64,000 bases of DNA from Murimonas intestini (lineage in GTDB: Bacteria > Bacillota > Clostridia > Lachnospirales > Lachnospiraceae), in the NCBI RefSeq assembly GCF_024622195.1, contig NZ_JANKBI010000001.1, positions 620,001 through 684,000 on the forward strand, written 5' to 3'. The position numbers and the translations under genes are program-made. A model generated the notes under the pieces. That model saw nothing but the letters and a program-made list of their open reading frames with translations. It was not told where the DNA came from and did not search any database. Of the stretch, positions 42,131-49,792 are shown piece after piece; within the stretch, counting starts at the first letter, position 1, and every line of letters begins with the position of its first letter.

Positions 42131-42325
42131 ATGAGTAATAAAGGCAATCAGAAATATTTAACATTAGAACAGCACATTGTTATTGAGAAAAGACTTACTG
42201 AAAATTAAAGCGGATGCAGGATATACTTCTGTACCATGTATCGTAAATCATGTAAAATGAACGATCTGTGCGCTGAAGGATGCAGTACACTTTGCAAGAT
42301 GTGCAGGAAAGCAGCGCCAGTCTTT
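42131..42325 (+). pseudogene. Remnant of an IS30-family transposase gene (N-terminal part)
   Basis: The plus strand reads MSNKGNQKYLTLEQHIVIEKRLTEN, then TAA, and in the same frame SCKMNDLCAEGCSTLCKMCRK. These match the start and the cysteine-rich segment of IS30-type transposases of Lachnospiraceae, with the helix-turn-helix part between them missing. The sequence then breaks off at the 3' end of the histidine-kinase gene. I see no catalytic DDE part and no clear terminal repeats, so this is a dead fragment marking an old insertion or deletion. Confidence 0.6.
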
Positions 42326-43537
42326 CTACAATATTTGCTGAGCAGGTATTACAATCGAAAAAAGTGTCCCGCAGGTGCCGGTATTTTCAGCCTCCAGAAT
42401 CCAGCCATGTTTTTGAGACACCATACGCGCTATGGAGAGGCCGAGACCTGCACCGCCAAGTTTACGGGACCGGGAGGGATCGATACTGTAGAATGGCTCA
42501 AATATATGTTTCAGCTCATCTTCCGGTATGCCGGGACCATTGTCCGCAACCATGATGCGAAAAGTGTCCTCAGAGAGTTCCGTTGTAAGGCATATTGTAC
42601 CGCTGGGTGGAGTGTACTTCATTGCATTCTCCACCAAATTGTTTATAAGCTGCTGCACAAGACGGATATTTCCCATCACTGTAATCTCCCCGGCTTTAAA
42701 AGCGCTTTCTATATGCAGTTTTTTTTCGGCATAGAGTGTCTGAAGATCATCCGCAGCCTTTAACAGCAATAAAGAAGGAACAACTTTATCACAAAGCTCA
42801 ACAGGGGAATCATCGGTCAGAGCAAGCAAGCTGGTAACTACCCCCGCAAGCCTGTCTACGCTGCGTTCTGTGGCCGCAAAAAATGGAACATTTTCCGGAT
42901 CATTATTTTCAAGCTGGGCTACCTGAAGACTCATTTTCATTGTTGCAAGAGGTGTTTTCAGTTCATGCGCCACATTTGAAGAAAATCGTTTTTGACTCTC
43001 AAAAGCATTTTCGAGCCGGTCAAGCATGGAATTAAATGCATTAATCAGGCTTCCAATATCATCAGGCACATCTGTCGATTCCAGACGGAAGTTCATATTA
43101 CTGGCACTGACTTCGCTTGCCGCCCGGCTGAGCCGGTGTACGGGTATGAGCGCACGTCCTGCCAACAGATACGCCATCACCATGCCGAATATAACTGCAC
43201 TCAATAAACAGCCAATACTGAGCAAGTTGAACTGTTGTCTCACGTCACTTTCCGCTTGCGTGATCAAGGTATCCCGGTTGGGAGTAAGTATCTTCTTTTG
43301 TGTATCTGGAATAGTCCCCGGTGCGTGCTGGGATGATGTTGTTTCTTTATCCTCACCCACAGCATTTCCTTGAGACGCCTGATCTTCTGCGATGATCTGA
43401 CGTGCAACGCCACTAAAATCATATAGTCCCTGGCGGGCATTAAGCATGGAGGATAATGTAAGCAGTACAGCCACTACAGCAATGACCGCACCAGTCAGTA
43501 AGGTAATACGCATACGCAAAGTCACACGTGTTTTCAT
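42326..43537 (-). CDS. Sensor histidine kinase (HAMP/HisKA type)
   Basis: The 403-residue protein has two membrane helices (about 10-30 and 100-125) flanking an extracellular loop of about 70 residues, a HAMP linker (LIPVHRLSRAASEVSASNMNF), the HisKA box FSSNVAHELKTPLATMK with the phospho-acceptor histidine, the N box NLVENAMKYTP, and G boxes ADNGPGIPEDE and GGAGLGLSIAR. Its start overlaps the stop of the response-regulator gene (ATGA), so it is made with that partner. An IS30 fragment abuts its 3' end without damaging the reading frame. Confidence 0.9.
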   Translation of the reverse strand: MKTRVTLRMRITLLTGAVIAVVAVLLTLSSMLNARQGLYDFSGVARQIIAEDQASQGNAVGEDKETTSSQHAPGTIPDTQKKILTPNRDTLITQAESDVRQQFNLLSIGCLLSAVIFGMVMAYLLAGRALIPVHRLSRAASEVSASNMNFRLESTDVPDDIGSLINAFNSMLDRLENAFESQKRFSSNVAHELKTPLATMKMSLQVAQLENNDPENVPFFAATERSVDRLAGVVTSLLALTDDSPVELCDKVVPSLLLLKAADDLQTLYAEKKLHIESAFKAGEITVMGNIRLVQQLINNLVENAMKYTPPSGTICLTTELSEDTFRIMVADNGPGIPEDELKHIFEPFYSIDPSRSRKLGGAGLGLSIARMVSQKHGWILEAENTGTCGTLFSIVIPAQQIL

Positions 43538-44214
43538 AAAGGATCCTCCGTTACCATATATCCCTGCCCTCGCAGATTGACGATATATTCACGCTCCGCA
43601 CCAGCAGCGCGCAGCTTCTTTTTGATTGCATGTATATGGAGTTTTACTGTATTTGAAAATGGATCAGCCTCACTATCCCAAATATGTTCAAACAACTCTT
43701 CCGAACTCACAACAATGCCCTGTCTATTTATCAGATATTCAAATACTGCCATCTCCATCCTCGTCAGAAGTACCGGCGCGGCATCGCAGGTCAGTGTACG
43801 CGCGGCAGGATCAAACGACAGTCTGCCACATTTCACTATAGGAGCACGCTGAACAAAATCCGCACGAAGTAAAGTACGCACACGGGCATCCAGTTCCAGA
43901 AAGTCAAAGGGTTTCACTAAATAATCGTTGGCACCTGCGTCCAGGCCAAGTACACGCTCATCAATGCGGCTGCGTGCGGATAGAATCAGCACCCTCGCGG
44001 CAGGATCGCACGCACGTATGCGGCGGAGCACTTCGATTCCGTCCAGTTTTGGCAGGTTTAAGTCCAGTATTACAAGATCATATCCACCAATCCCGTAGAG
44101 ATAACAGGCTTCTTCTCCATCATATGCATGTTCAACCGTGTAACCTCTTCCACGCAGCCCTCGTGCGAGCATTACAGCGAGGTCTTCCTCATCTTCTACC
44201 AGCAGTAGTTTCAT
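43534..44214 (-). CDS. OmpR/PhoB-family response regulator
   Basis: About 226 residues: receiver domain with acidic pocket (LVEDEEDLAVML), phospho-acceptor aspartate in DLVILDLNLPKLDG and the conserved lysine in NDYLVKPFDFLEL, followed by a winged-helix DNA-binding domain (LLTRMEMAVFEYLINRQG; NTVKLHIHAIKKKL). The ATG at 44214 has GGAGG five bases upstream; the earlier in-frame ATG is itself part of that site. It is co-transcribed with the histidine kinase and with a small secreted protein gene upstream. Confidence 0.9.
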   Translation of the reverse strand: MKLLLVEDEEDLAVMLARGLRGRGYTVEHAYDGEEACYLYGIGGYDLVILDLNLPKLDGIEVLRRIRACDPAARVLILSARSRIDERVLGLDAGANDYLVKPFDFLELDARVRTLLRADFVQRAPIVKCGRLSFDPAARTLTCDAAPVLLTRMEMAVFEYLINRQGIVVSSEELFEHIWDSEADPFSNTVKLHIHAIKKKLRAAGAEREYIVNLRGQGYMVTEDPL

Positions 44215-44271
44215 CTTTGCCTCCATATGCAGTAAGGCTGGGGTACTTATGTACCCCGGCCCATTGGTAAG

Positions 44272-44589
44272 TTATTTGCTATTCATGTTATAGCTTATTT
44301 CCTCTCTTATAATATCGTTGCCTTCTGGTATCCACTTCTCTCCGCTGTCAGCAATGACAGCTTCATCAACGCTGTCTTCCTTTACTACTCTGGAATCATT
44401 CTCATAGTCAAATACGGTCCTATAAGATACGGCATTTCCATCCTCCGCAACTACATCTTCGGTTGGGATCTCCGCCTTTTGGTTATTAGCGGCAAACGCC
44501 ATCGTTCCACCACCTGCCGCCAATGTCAATGCCAGCGCACCAGCGCCAATAGCCTTCTTCATGTTTACTTTCATGTTGTTTACTTTCAT
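44272..44589 (-). CDS. Small secreted protein upstream of a two-component system
   Basis: The product of about 105 residues has a signal peptide (KKAIGAGALALTLAAGGGTMAFAA, cleavage expected after AFA) and an acidic mature part of about 75 residues (EIPTEDVVAEDGNAVSYRTVFDYENDSRVVKE). The first codons are repetitive: a GGAGG-containing ATG is followed by two further in-frame ATGs in copies of AACATGAAAGTAAAC. I choose the one at 44589, eight bases after GGAGG. I recognise no family. Its place 57 bases before the regulator gene suggests it modulates or is controlled by that two-component system. Confidence 0.65.
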   Translation of the reverse strand: MKVNNMKVNMKKAIGAGALALTLAAGGGTMAFAANNQKAEIPTEDVVAEDGNAVSYRTVFDYENDSRVVKEDSVDEAVIADSGEKWIPEGNDIIREEISYNMNSK

Positions 44590-44733
44590 GTTGTTTACCT
44601 CCATATGATTTATTTTTGCAGAATTTTAATCTGTAAACATATCATACCACATGGATGGTTTAGATTCGGTTAGCAAAAATTATTGAAGTACCCTTGTCTG
44701 TTAAAAGCATGTTCACATCTCTGAGTAATTGTA

Positions 44734-45410
44734 CTATGATTCAATATGTCCGTCAATCTTTGGATTAAGTCTGTCTGATCCAGAAACGTGGCATTTATTT
44801 TCATCTCCGTAACTATAATAGTTTTTATCTTCAATCTGTTCCATATAATCTGTGGGACATATTCCTGTATAGGAACGGAAAATCCTGCTGAAATGAAATT
44901 GATCGTTAAATCCTACTTTAGCAGTAATATCTTTTACAAATACTTCCGGATTCAGTTCCATCAGCTCCACAGCTCTTTTTACTCTGATGAATGTCAGATA
45001 TCTGTTGAAAGATTCCTTTTTATATTTTCTGAAAAGTTTGCTTAATCCACCCATAGCTGAGGCTTTTTTCACTCTTCCATTTTCTGAAAAGATATCTGAG
45101 TTCACTTTTAAATTTATCATAACGCTATTCCAAAAGAAAGTGCTCAAGATCTGAGATCACTAAGTTCATCACCTTCTGCCCAAGTTCTGCCTCCCCATTG
45201 CATTTATCCAAGTTTAAAATCTGATTTTCACCCACAGTACTAAATGTATCCAACACTTTATACAGTTCTCTGACTCTGCTCTGAAGCTGAGCAGTGTAAA
45301 AACTGCATTTACCATAACCACGAGTAGTGTAATGTCCATCGGAACATTCTTTCTTGTAAACACCTATAATGTACCTCTCAAAGTTTCTTCCGCATAACAG
45401 TTCCTCCGGT
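44734..45410 (-). pseudogene. AraC-family regulator remnant with frameshift
   Basis: The 44734-45147 frame encodes an AraC-type double helix-turn-helix end (GLSKLFRKYKKESFNRYLTFIRVKRAVELMELNPEVFVKDITAKVGFNDQFHFSRIFRSYTGICPTDYME in segments). The preceding part continues in another frame (45125-45410: KCSFYTAQLQSRVRELYKVLDTFS...LISDLEHFLL-like) and runs back into a permease fragment. No N-terminal sensing domain or start is left. It is part of the collapsed sugar-transporter operon that extends to 46298. Confidence 0.6.
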
Positions 45411-45685
45411 ACAAGATAAGGAAGTATTGCTGCCGATACCATAAGCCCTGCCAGGATCAGGGAACTGACAACACTCATCCTTTACCTTTTCTCCTCTGAG
45501 GACATATCCAGACATAGAGCAGGTAATAATCAAAATAATGACAGCTCCTATAGTTATCACAAAGCCATTCTTAAAAGCTGTTAGAATAATGCCATTATCA
45601 ATCTAAAAATTTCTTTATAATTTTCCCAGCGAAAAACATCCGGAAGACTCATACTCAACAAGTTAGCTTCTCTTCGCTCTTTCAG
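45410..45685 (-). pseudogene. MalG-type sugar permease remnant
   Basis: In changing frames the minus strand reads SLKERREANLLSMSLPDVFRWENYKEIF, then FVITIGAVIILIITCSMSGYVL, then SLILAGLMVSAAILPYL, which in order match the first third of a CUT1 MalG-type permease. Stops and frame changes separate them, and the last piece is fused to AraC-like sequence. Confidence 0.55.
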
Positions 45686-45689
45686 AGAG

Positions 45690-46100
45690 TTAGTGAGCAT
45701 AAACAAAAATGGTACGCGGATAGCCAAACGCTGCAACTAAAATGAACATAATTACATTTCCCGCTGTAGACAACCCATAAAAACCTGCTGCATACTGTTT
45801 ATATACGGCTGAAGACAGCACATCCGTGGCAAATCCTGGGCCGCCGCCTGTCATAGCCCATATCATCACAAAATTCCTCAACCCTCCAATTAAGGAGAGT
45901 AAAATTACTGAATTCATGGACGGGCGTATAAGCGGCAGTGTAATATGTACAAGTCTCTGCCATCCTCCGGCGCCGTCTATTGATGCCGCCTCATAGTAAT
46001 TCCGATCAATCGCCTGGAGTCCCGCAATGTATATGGCTGTCACTATGCTGACACCTTTCCATACATCAGTAAAGATAACACTGTACAGGGCAATATCAGG
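45690..46100 (-). pseudogene. MalF-type sugar permease, C-terminal half
   Basis: The frame reads VWKGVSIVTAIYIAGLQAIDRNYYEAASIDGAGGWQRLVHITLPLIRPSMNSVILLS in segments, containing the EAA coupling loop and the last helices of a MalF/LplB-type permease; the N-terminal half is missing and the sequence joins a binding-protein fragment at about 46100. Confidence 0.65.
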
Positions 46101-46298
46101 TAATGCTGTTCCGGATTCAATGCTTTAAAAAGTGAGCCTGAGTTATACATACACAAGTCCGTCATATCCCCCGATGCCAACCGTGTCTTCACAATATTAT
46201 CTCCGTCACTTCCATCCACACGCCGTTCTACTTCTACTGTCAGGCCCAGCTGTTACCAGCCCTGTGAGGATCAATGCTCCTGCTCTTTTCATTTTCAT
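46100..46298 (-). pseudogene. Sugar substrate-binding protein, N-terminal remnant
   Basis: ATG at 46298 with GGGAGG upstream starts a signal-peptide-like sequence (MKMKRAGALILTGLVTAG) that soon hits a stop. A second frame continues with KTRLASGDMTDLCMYNSGSLFKALNPEQ, a typical binding-protein stretch, and then breaks into the permease fragment. The gap 46299-46602 upstream is A+T-rich and shows only a TATAAT-like -10 near 46556. Confidence 0.6.
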
Positions 46299-46602
46299 GA
46301 TATACCTCCCGTTTTTTTTAGATATTTAAACATATCATTTTGATCTTTATATTGACATGAAATATCCAGCAGTCCCCATGAATAATCTAACACATATTTC
46401 TAATTTATAATTTTCCAATTTTATCCTGTACCTGATCAGATAAATACCCGATCCTGTTTCTGGATCAGCTTTCCCACCATGGCATTTCGTATTAGCACTT
46501 TGAAAAATAATTGATGGCAAAATGTAATATAAATGCAGACGGGCCTTAAATGTGATATAATTTTTTTAGCTTATCAAAGGCTCTATCCGTCATGAAAGGA
46601 GC

Positions 46603-46704
46603 ATGATGAATATGTCACAAAAAAGACGAGGCAGCAAATATAGTTTTGCAGTCTGGAGAGAGCCGCAATCAGATAAAAGATACAGAAAAAGAATGAATAC
46701 ATAA
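46603..46704 (+). CDS. Possible small basic protein (33 aa)
   Basis: An ORF with AAAGGA upstream encodes MMNMSQKRRGSKYSFAVW followed by REPQSDKRYRKRMNT. It ends 18 bases before the Ltp-type gene on the same strand. It is rich in arginine and lysine. I recognise no family; it may be a leader peptide, a small nucleic-acid-binding protein or a chance frame. Confidence 0.3.
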   Translation: MMNMSQKRRGSKYSFAVWREPQSDKRYRKRMNT

Positions 46705-46722
46705 GAAAAGAGGGAATTATTT

Positions 46723-47478
46723 ATGAAAAGGAAATTTCTAGTCATTTTATCTGCAATGTGCATATTATCTGCCAATGCTTATGGAAATGGAACTAAAGCT
46801 TTGGCAAATGCAGAACTTTCAACCTTAGAAAGCATTAGTGAAATCGTCCAGGCAGAGTTTAAAGATACCCAGTTAGCTGAAACAGTCAATTCAGACGGAT
46901 CTATACTATATGTTACCGCTGGTACCAATGAAGATACAGAAAAATTAGCAGAAGTTTTAGGCCAGGCTGCTACTGAAAGTTGGTTTGATTATGATTATGT
47001 AATGCTTTCCCAGTACTATGAAGATTACCTGGTTGTATCCATTTTATTAAAATGCGATGACTACCAGATGACTTTCCACGCATGGTTTGATGACAATGGT
47101 AAATTAATTGATATGGGAGATGGAAGTAATACTGAAACCGAAAAATCAGAGATATCCGAAAACCAGCGTTCAGCAACTGATAGTCAGATGACAATGTCAC
47201 AAAAAAATGCACTTAGTAAAGCAAAGGATTATTTAAACCTTACCGCATTTTCTTACACCGGGTTAATAAAACAGTTAGAATTTGAAGGCTTTTCAAATGA
47301 AGATGCAACTTATGCCGCCGATCACTGCGGTGCAGACTGGAATGAACAGGCAGCTAAAAAAGCGCAGGATTACTTAGATTTAACAGCTTTTTCACGATCC
47401 GGCCTTATTGATCAGCTAGTATACGAAGGTTTTACCAATGAACAGGCGGAATATGGTGTTTCTGCTGTAGGTTATTAA
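46723..47478 (+). CDS. Exported protein with two C-terminal Ltp repeats
   Basis: The 251-residue protein has a signal peptide (KRKFLVILSAMCILSANAYG) and, after a variable middle domain, two tandem 44-48-residue repeats (about 160-207 and 208-251) with the motif AKDYLNLTAFSYTGLIKQLEFEGFS and its second copy KAQDYLDLTAFSRSGLIDQLVYEGFT. This is the Ltp (host cell surface-exposed lipoprotein, PF07553) domain. Ltp of Streptococcus thermophilus prophage TP-J34 blocks phage DNA injection; many Firmicute homologues have unknown roles. A classical lipobox is not obvious, so it may be secreted. A role in phage exclusion is inference from the family. Confidence 0.78.
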   Translation: MKRKFLVILSAMCILSANAYGNGTKALANAELSTLESISEIVQAEFKDTQLAETVNSDGSILYVTAGTNEDTEKLAEVLGQAATESWFDYDYVMLSQYYEDYLVVSILLKCDDYQMTFHAWFDDNGKLIDMGDGSNTETEKSEISENQRSATDSQMTMSQKNALSKAKDYLNLTAFSYTGLIKQLEFEGFSNEDATYAADHCGADWNEQAAKKAQDYLDLTAFSRSGLIDQLVYEGFTNEQAEYGVSAVGY

Positions 47479-47480
47479 TT

Positions 47481-47630
47481 ATAACCGCTATTCTTATCTC
47501 TGTTGTGGCAGGTATAGTTTGCTACTATATTTGCAAATGGTTGGACGGAGATAAACAACCAACAGCCTGCCTAAGTTATTCCTCTTCAAAAGGAAAAAGA
47601 AGCCCCAAGAAGGTGCAACTCCTTGGGGTT
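47481..47630 (+). pseudogene. Hydrophobic toxin-like small peptide without start codon
   Basis: Directly after the Ltp gene the frame reads ITAILISVVAGIVCYYICKWLDGDK, where ATA at 47481 stands where related Clostridial peptides, as I remember them, have ATG. A membrane-spanning segment followed by K-W-L-D and a polar tail resembles short type I toxin-like peptides. No other start codon with a ribosome binding site fits. The frame runs into a terminator hairpin at 47603-47628. Either the gene is dead or it uses an unusual start. Confidence 0.4.
47603..47628 (+). terminator. Terminator after the Ltp/toxin-like unit
   Basis: CCCCAAGAAG pairs with CTCCTTGGGG with one mismatch, loop GTGCAA, followed by TTTCGCTTT. 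Confidence 0.6.
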
Positions 47631-47773
47631 TCGCTTTGCGTCCAGTGGACACAACCGCTTTTCTCTGTCAACAGTATATTACGCCAAGGAAATGTAAATA
47701 TCAATAGTTTAGTAATTATAAAAATGATGTACTGCTCTGCACTACTGACCGCTTTCCATTCCTCTTATCCAGT

Positions 47774-48019
47774 TTATGCAACTCGATTCATCTTACTGAC
47801 TTTATCAATAAACTCTTTCATATCATTTACATAAGAATATGGGGCATACTCCGAATAGATATCCGGATCATCTAATATCACAATTTGTACTCCATCAGCT
47901 CTCAAAGCCTCCAATGTTCCGGGCAGACAACGCGCTTCATTTACCGTCTTACACAAATATGCTATACATCCCTGTTTATCAAATATTTTAGCTATGATAT
48001 ATATTTTTTTATCTCCCAT
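47774..48019 (-). CDS. Small protein (DUF6718-like), partner of the RelA/SpoT-domain gene
   Basis: The product of about 81 residues begins MGDKKIYIIAKIFDKQGCIAYLCKTVNEA and contains VQIVILDDPDIYSEYAPYSYVNDMKEFIDKV. It resembles, from memory, the DUF6718 family of small Clostridial proteins of unknown function. The ATG at 48019 (AAGGTGG five bases upstream) lies inside the last codons of the RelA/SpoT-domain gene, so the two are translationally coupled. Size, overlap and order fit an antitoxin or regulatory partner of that enzyme, but there is no direct evidence. Confidence 0.6.
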   Translation of the reverse strand: MGDKKIYIIAKIFDKQGCIAYLCKTVNEARCLPGTLEALRADGVQIVILDDPDIYSEYAPYSYVNDMKEFIDKVSKMNRVA

Positions 48020-48605
48020 CTGATCCACCTTCCCAATATTTTAGACGCTCAACAAATTCCTGCTCGTTAGTTATTAAGTTTTCAATATATTCCATATAAA
48101 GACGTTTTCCTATTTCCGGCTCTTTATATTTATATACATATTGATGGCTCCATATATTGAATAAATAATCTTTTTCGCACCATAACTGTACCTCAATAGG
48201 ATAAGCTAAATTGTCTCTTTGATAATATAGGTGGATTGCATGGTAACCATCATCTACTTTCTTTCCTTTTCGTAAATCAACAACTCTAAAATATTCTGGA
48301 TACTGTTCGGGATATTTTTCAAATCGCAACCGAAATCCAAGTATATCATTAAAACACTGTTTAAATCCACCACCTGTTCTAATTGTCTTCTCATACTTAC
48401 GCATTATAGAATCATCACTCTTAAATCTTGAACCAATCAAATTTCCCTGTACTAATACATCTATATAGCTTGCACGATATCTTGCAATATCTTCCAATAT
48501 TAATTCCAAAGGCGTATCCCTCAATGAAATCTGCTTTAGACTTTTTCCTAATGTCGATTTATAAGACAATATGTCAAGAGCTTCTTTTGCAATAAATAAG
48601 TCCAT
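48009..48605 (-). CDS. RelA/SpoT-type nucleotidyltransferase domain protein (small alarmone-synthetase-like)
   Basis: The product of about 198 residues is a stand-alone RelA/SpoT synthetase-like domain: GSRFKSDDSIMRKYEKT near residue 58 (R-x-K-S with downstream S-I), FNDILGFRLRF with the metal aspartate, DDGYHAIHLYY with the base-stacking tyrosine, PIEVQLWCEKDY with the E-x-Q pair and NIWSHQYVYKY near the end. All core residues are kept, so it may make (p)ppGpp or pyrophosphorylate another acceptor, such as tRNA as in toxSAS enzymes. The ATG at 48605 has GGTGG and GAAGG upstream and is better than 48656. It overlaps the following small gene by 11 bases and has a perfect palindrome 44 bases upstream. 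Confidence 0.72.
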   Translation of the reverse strand: MDLFIAKEALDILSYKSTLGKSLKQISLRDTPLELILEDIARYRASYIDVLVQGNLIGSRFKSDDSIMRKYEKTIRTGGGFKQCFNDILGFRLRFEKYPEQYPEYFRVVDLRKGKKVDDGYHAIHLYYQRDNLAYPIEVQLWCEKDYLFNIWSHQYVYKYKEPEIGKRLYMEYIENLITNEQEFVERLKYWEGGSDGR

Positions 48606-48648
48606 ACCTTCACCACCTTTTACTGGTAGTATATCATAATGCTTTCGT

Positions 48649-48671
48649 AATATCACTATTTTAGTGATATT
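48649..48671. promoter_or_regulatory. Perfect palindrome upstream of the RelA/SpoT-domain gene
   Basis: AATATCACTA-TTT-TAGTGATATT is a perfect ten-base inverted repeat. Its position just before the gene and its A+T-rich, dyad form suit a repressor site, as expected for an autoregulated toxin-antitoxin operon; it could also be a weak hairpin. Confidence 0.5.
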
Positions 48672-48702
48672 CTAGTTCTTGGATAAACTCACAGTTTTAA
48701 AA

Positions 48703-48732
48703 ACCGCACCAGCCATCAAAGGTTAGTGCGGT
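48703..48732 (-). terminator. Terminator of the GGGtGRT gene
   Basis: On the minus strand ACCGCAC...GTGCGGT closes a loop containing CC/GG pairs and is followed by TTTTTAAAA. Confidence 0.8.
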
Positions 48733-48763
48733 CTATAAAGCTATCTATAAGTATACGATTTTC

Positions 48764-49774
48764 TTAAAACTTCCCGGCGTTCGCTGCTTCCTCAACAGCC
48801 ACTGCCACAGCCACTGTAGCTCCAACCATAGGATTGTTACCCATACCAATAAGTCCCATCATCTCTACATGAGCCGGAACTGAGGATGAGCCTGCGAACT
48901 GTGCGTCTGAGTGCATACGTCCCATTGTATCTGTCATACCATAGGAAGCCGGACCTGCTGCCATGTTGTCCGGATGAAGTGTACGGCCTGTGCCGCCGCC
49001 TGATGCAACTGAGAAATATTTCTTGTTCTTATCAACACATTCTTTTTTGTATGTGCCTGCTACCGGATGCTGGAAACGTGTCGGGTTTGTGGAGTTTCCT
49101 GTGATAGAAACGTCTACGCCCTCTTTCCACATGATCGCAACGCCTTCTGTTACATCGTTAGCGCCATAGCAGTTAACTTTTGCACGGAGTCCTTCAGAGT
49201 AAGCCTTGCGGAATACTTCTTTTACTTCTCCTGTGTAATAATCCATCTCTGTCTCAACATATGTGAATCCATTGATACGTGCAATGATCTGAGCTGCATC
49301 TTTTCCAAGACCGTTCAGGATAACGCGCAGAGGTTTCTGGCGTACCTTATTAGCTTTCTCAGCAATACCGATAGCACCTTCTGCTGCTGCAAATGACTCA
49401 TGTCCAGCCAGGAAGCAGAAGCACTCTGTCTCTTCTTCAAGAAGCATCTTGCCTAAGTTTCCATGTCCCAGTCCTACTTTACGCTGGTCAGCTACAGAAC
49501 CCGGAATACAGAATGCCTGAAGTCCTTCGCCGATTGCTGCTGCTGCGTCTGCTGCTCTTTTGCAGCCTTTTTTAATTGCGATCGCTGCGCCTACTGTGTA
49601 TGCCCATTTTGCATTTTCAAAGCAGATCGGCTGGATTTTTTCTACCTGTGTATATACATCAAGCCCTGCTGCTTTTGTAATTTCTGCTGTCTCTTCAATT
49701 GAATTGATTCCATACTCTTTTAAAACAGCCAGAATTTGTTTTTCTCTTCTTTCATATGATTCGAATAAAGCCAT
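48764..49774 (-). CDS. GGGtGRT protein (conserved, function unknown)
   Basis: The 336-residue protein carries the motif from which the family takes its name (VASGGGTGRTLHPDNMAAGPASYGMTDTMGRMHSDAQFAGSSS in segments, near residue 268) and a glycine-rich end (GLIGMGNNPMVGATVAVAVAVEEAAN). No signal peptide or membrane helix is present. It lies 18 bases after an Fe-S scaffold-like gene, a pairing that recurs in anaerobes, so a joint role in metal or sulfur handling is likely. The reaction is not known. Confidence 0.82.
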   Translation of the reverse strand: MALFESYERREKQILAVLKEYGINSIEETAEITKAAGLDVYTQVEKIQPICFENAKWAYTVGAAIAIKKGCKRAADAAAAIGEGLQAFCIPGSVADQRKVGLGHGNLGKMLLEEETECFCFLAGHESFAAAEGAIGIAEKANKVRQKPLRVILNGLGKDAAQIIARINGFTYVETEMDYYTGEVKEVFRKAYSEGLRAKVNCYGANDVTEGVAIMWKEGVDVSITGNSTNPTRFQHPVAGTYKKECVDKNKKYFSVASGGGTGRTLHPDNMAAGPASYGMTDTMGRMHSDAQFAGSSSVPAHVEMMGLIGMGNNPMVGATVAVAVAVEEAANAGKF

Positions 49775-49792
49775 TTTAATTTTCCTCCTCTA

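Noticed and set aside
42236..42763. 175-codon plus-strand frame over the histidine kinase gene
   Set aside because: Only its first 28 or so codons are transposase-like; the rest is antisense to a well-supported kinase gene.
47505..47834. 109-codon frame starting at GTG 47505
   Set aside because: The GTG lies inside the hydrophobic segment without a ribosome binding site, and the frame runs through a terminator hairpin into unrelated sequence.
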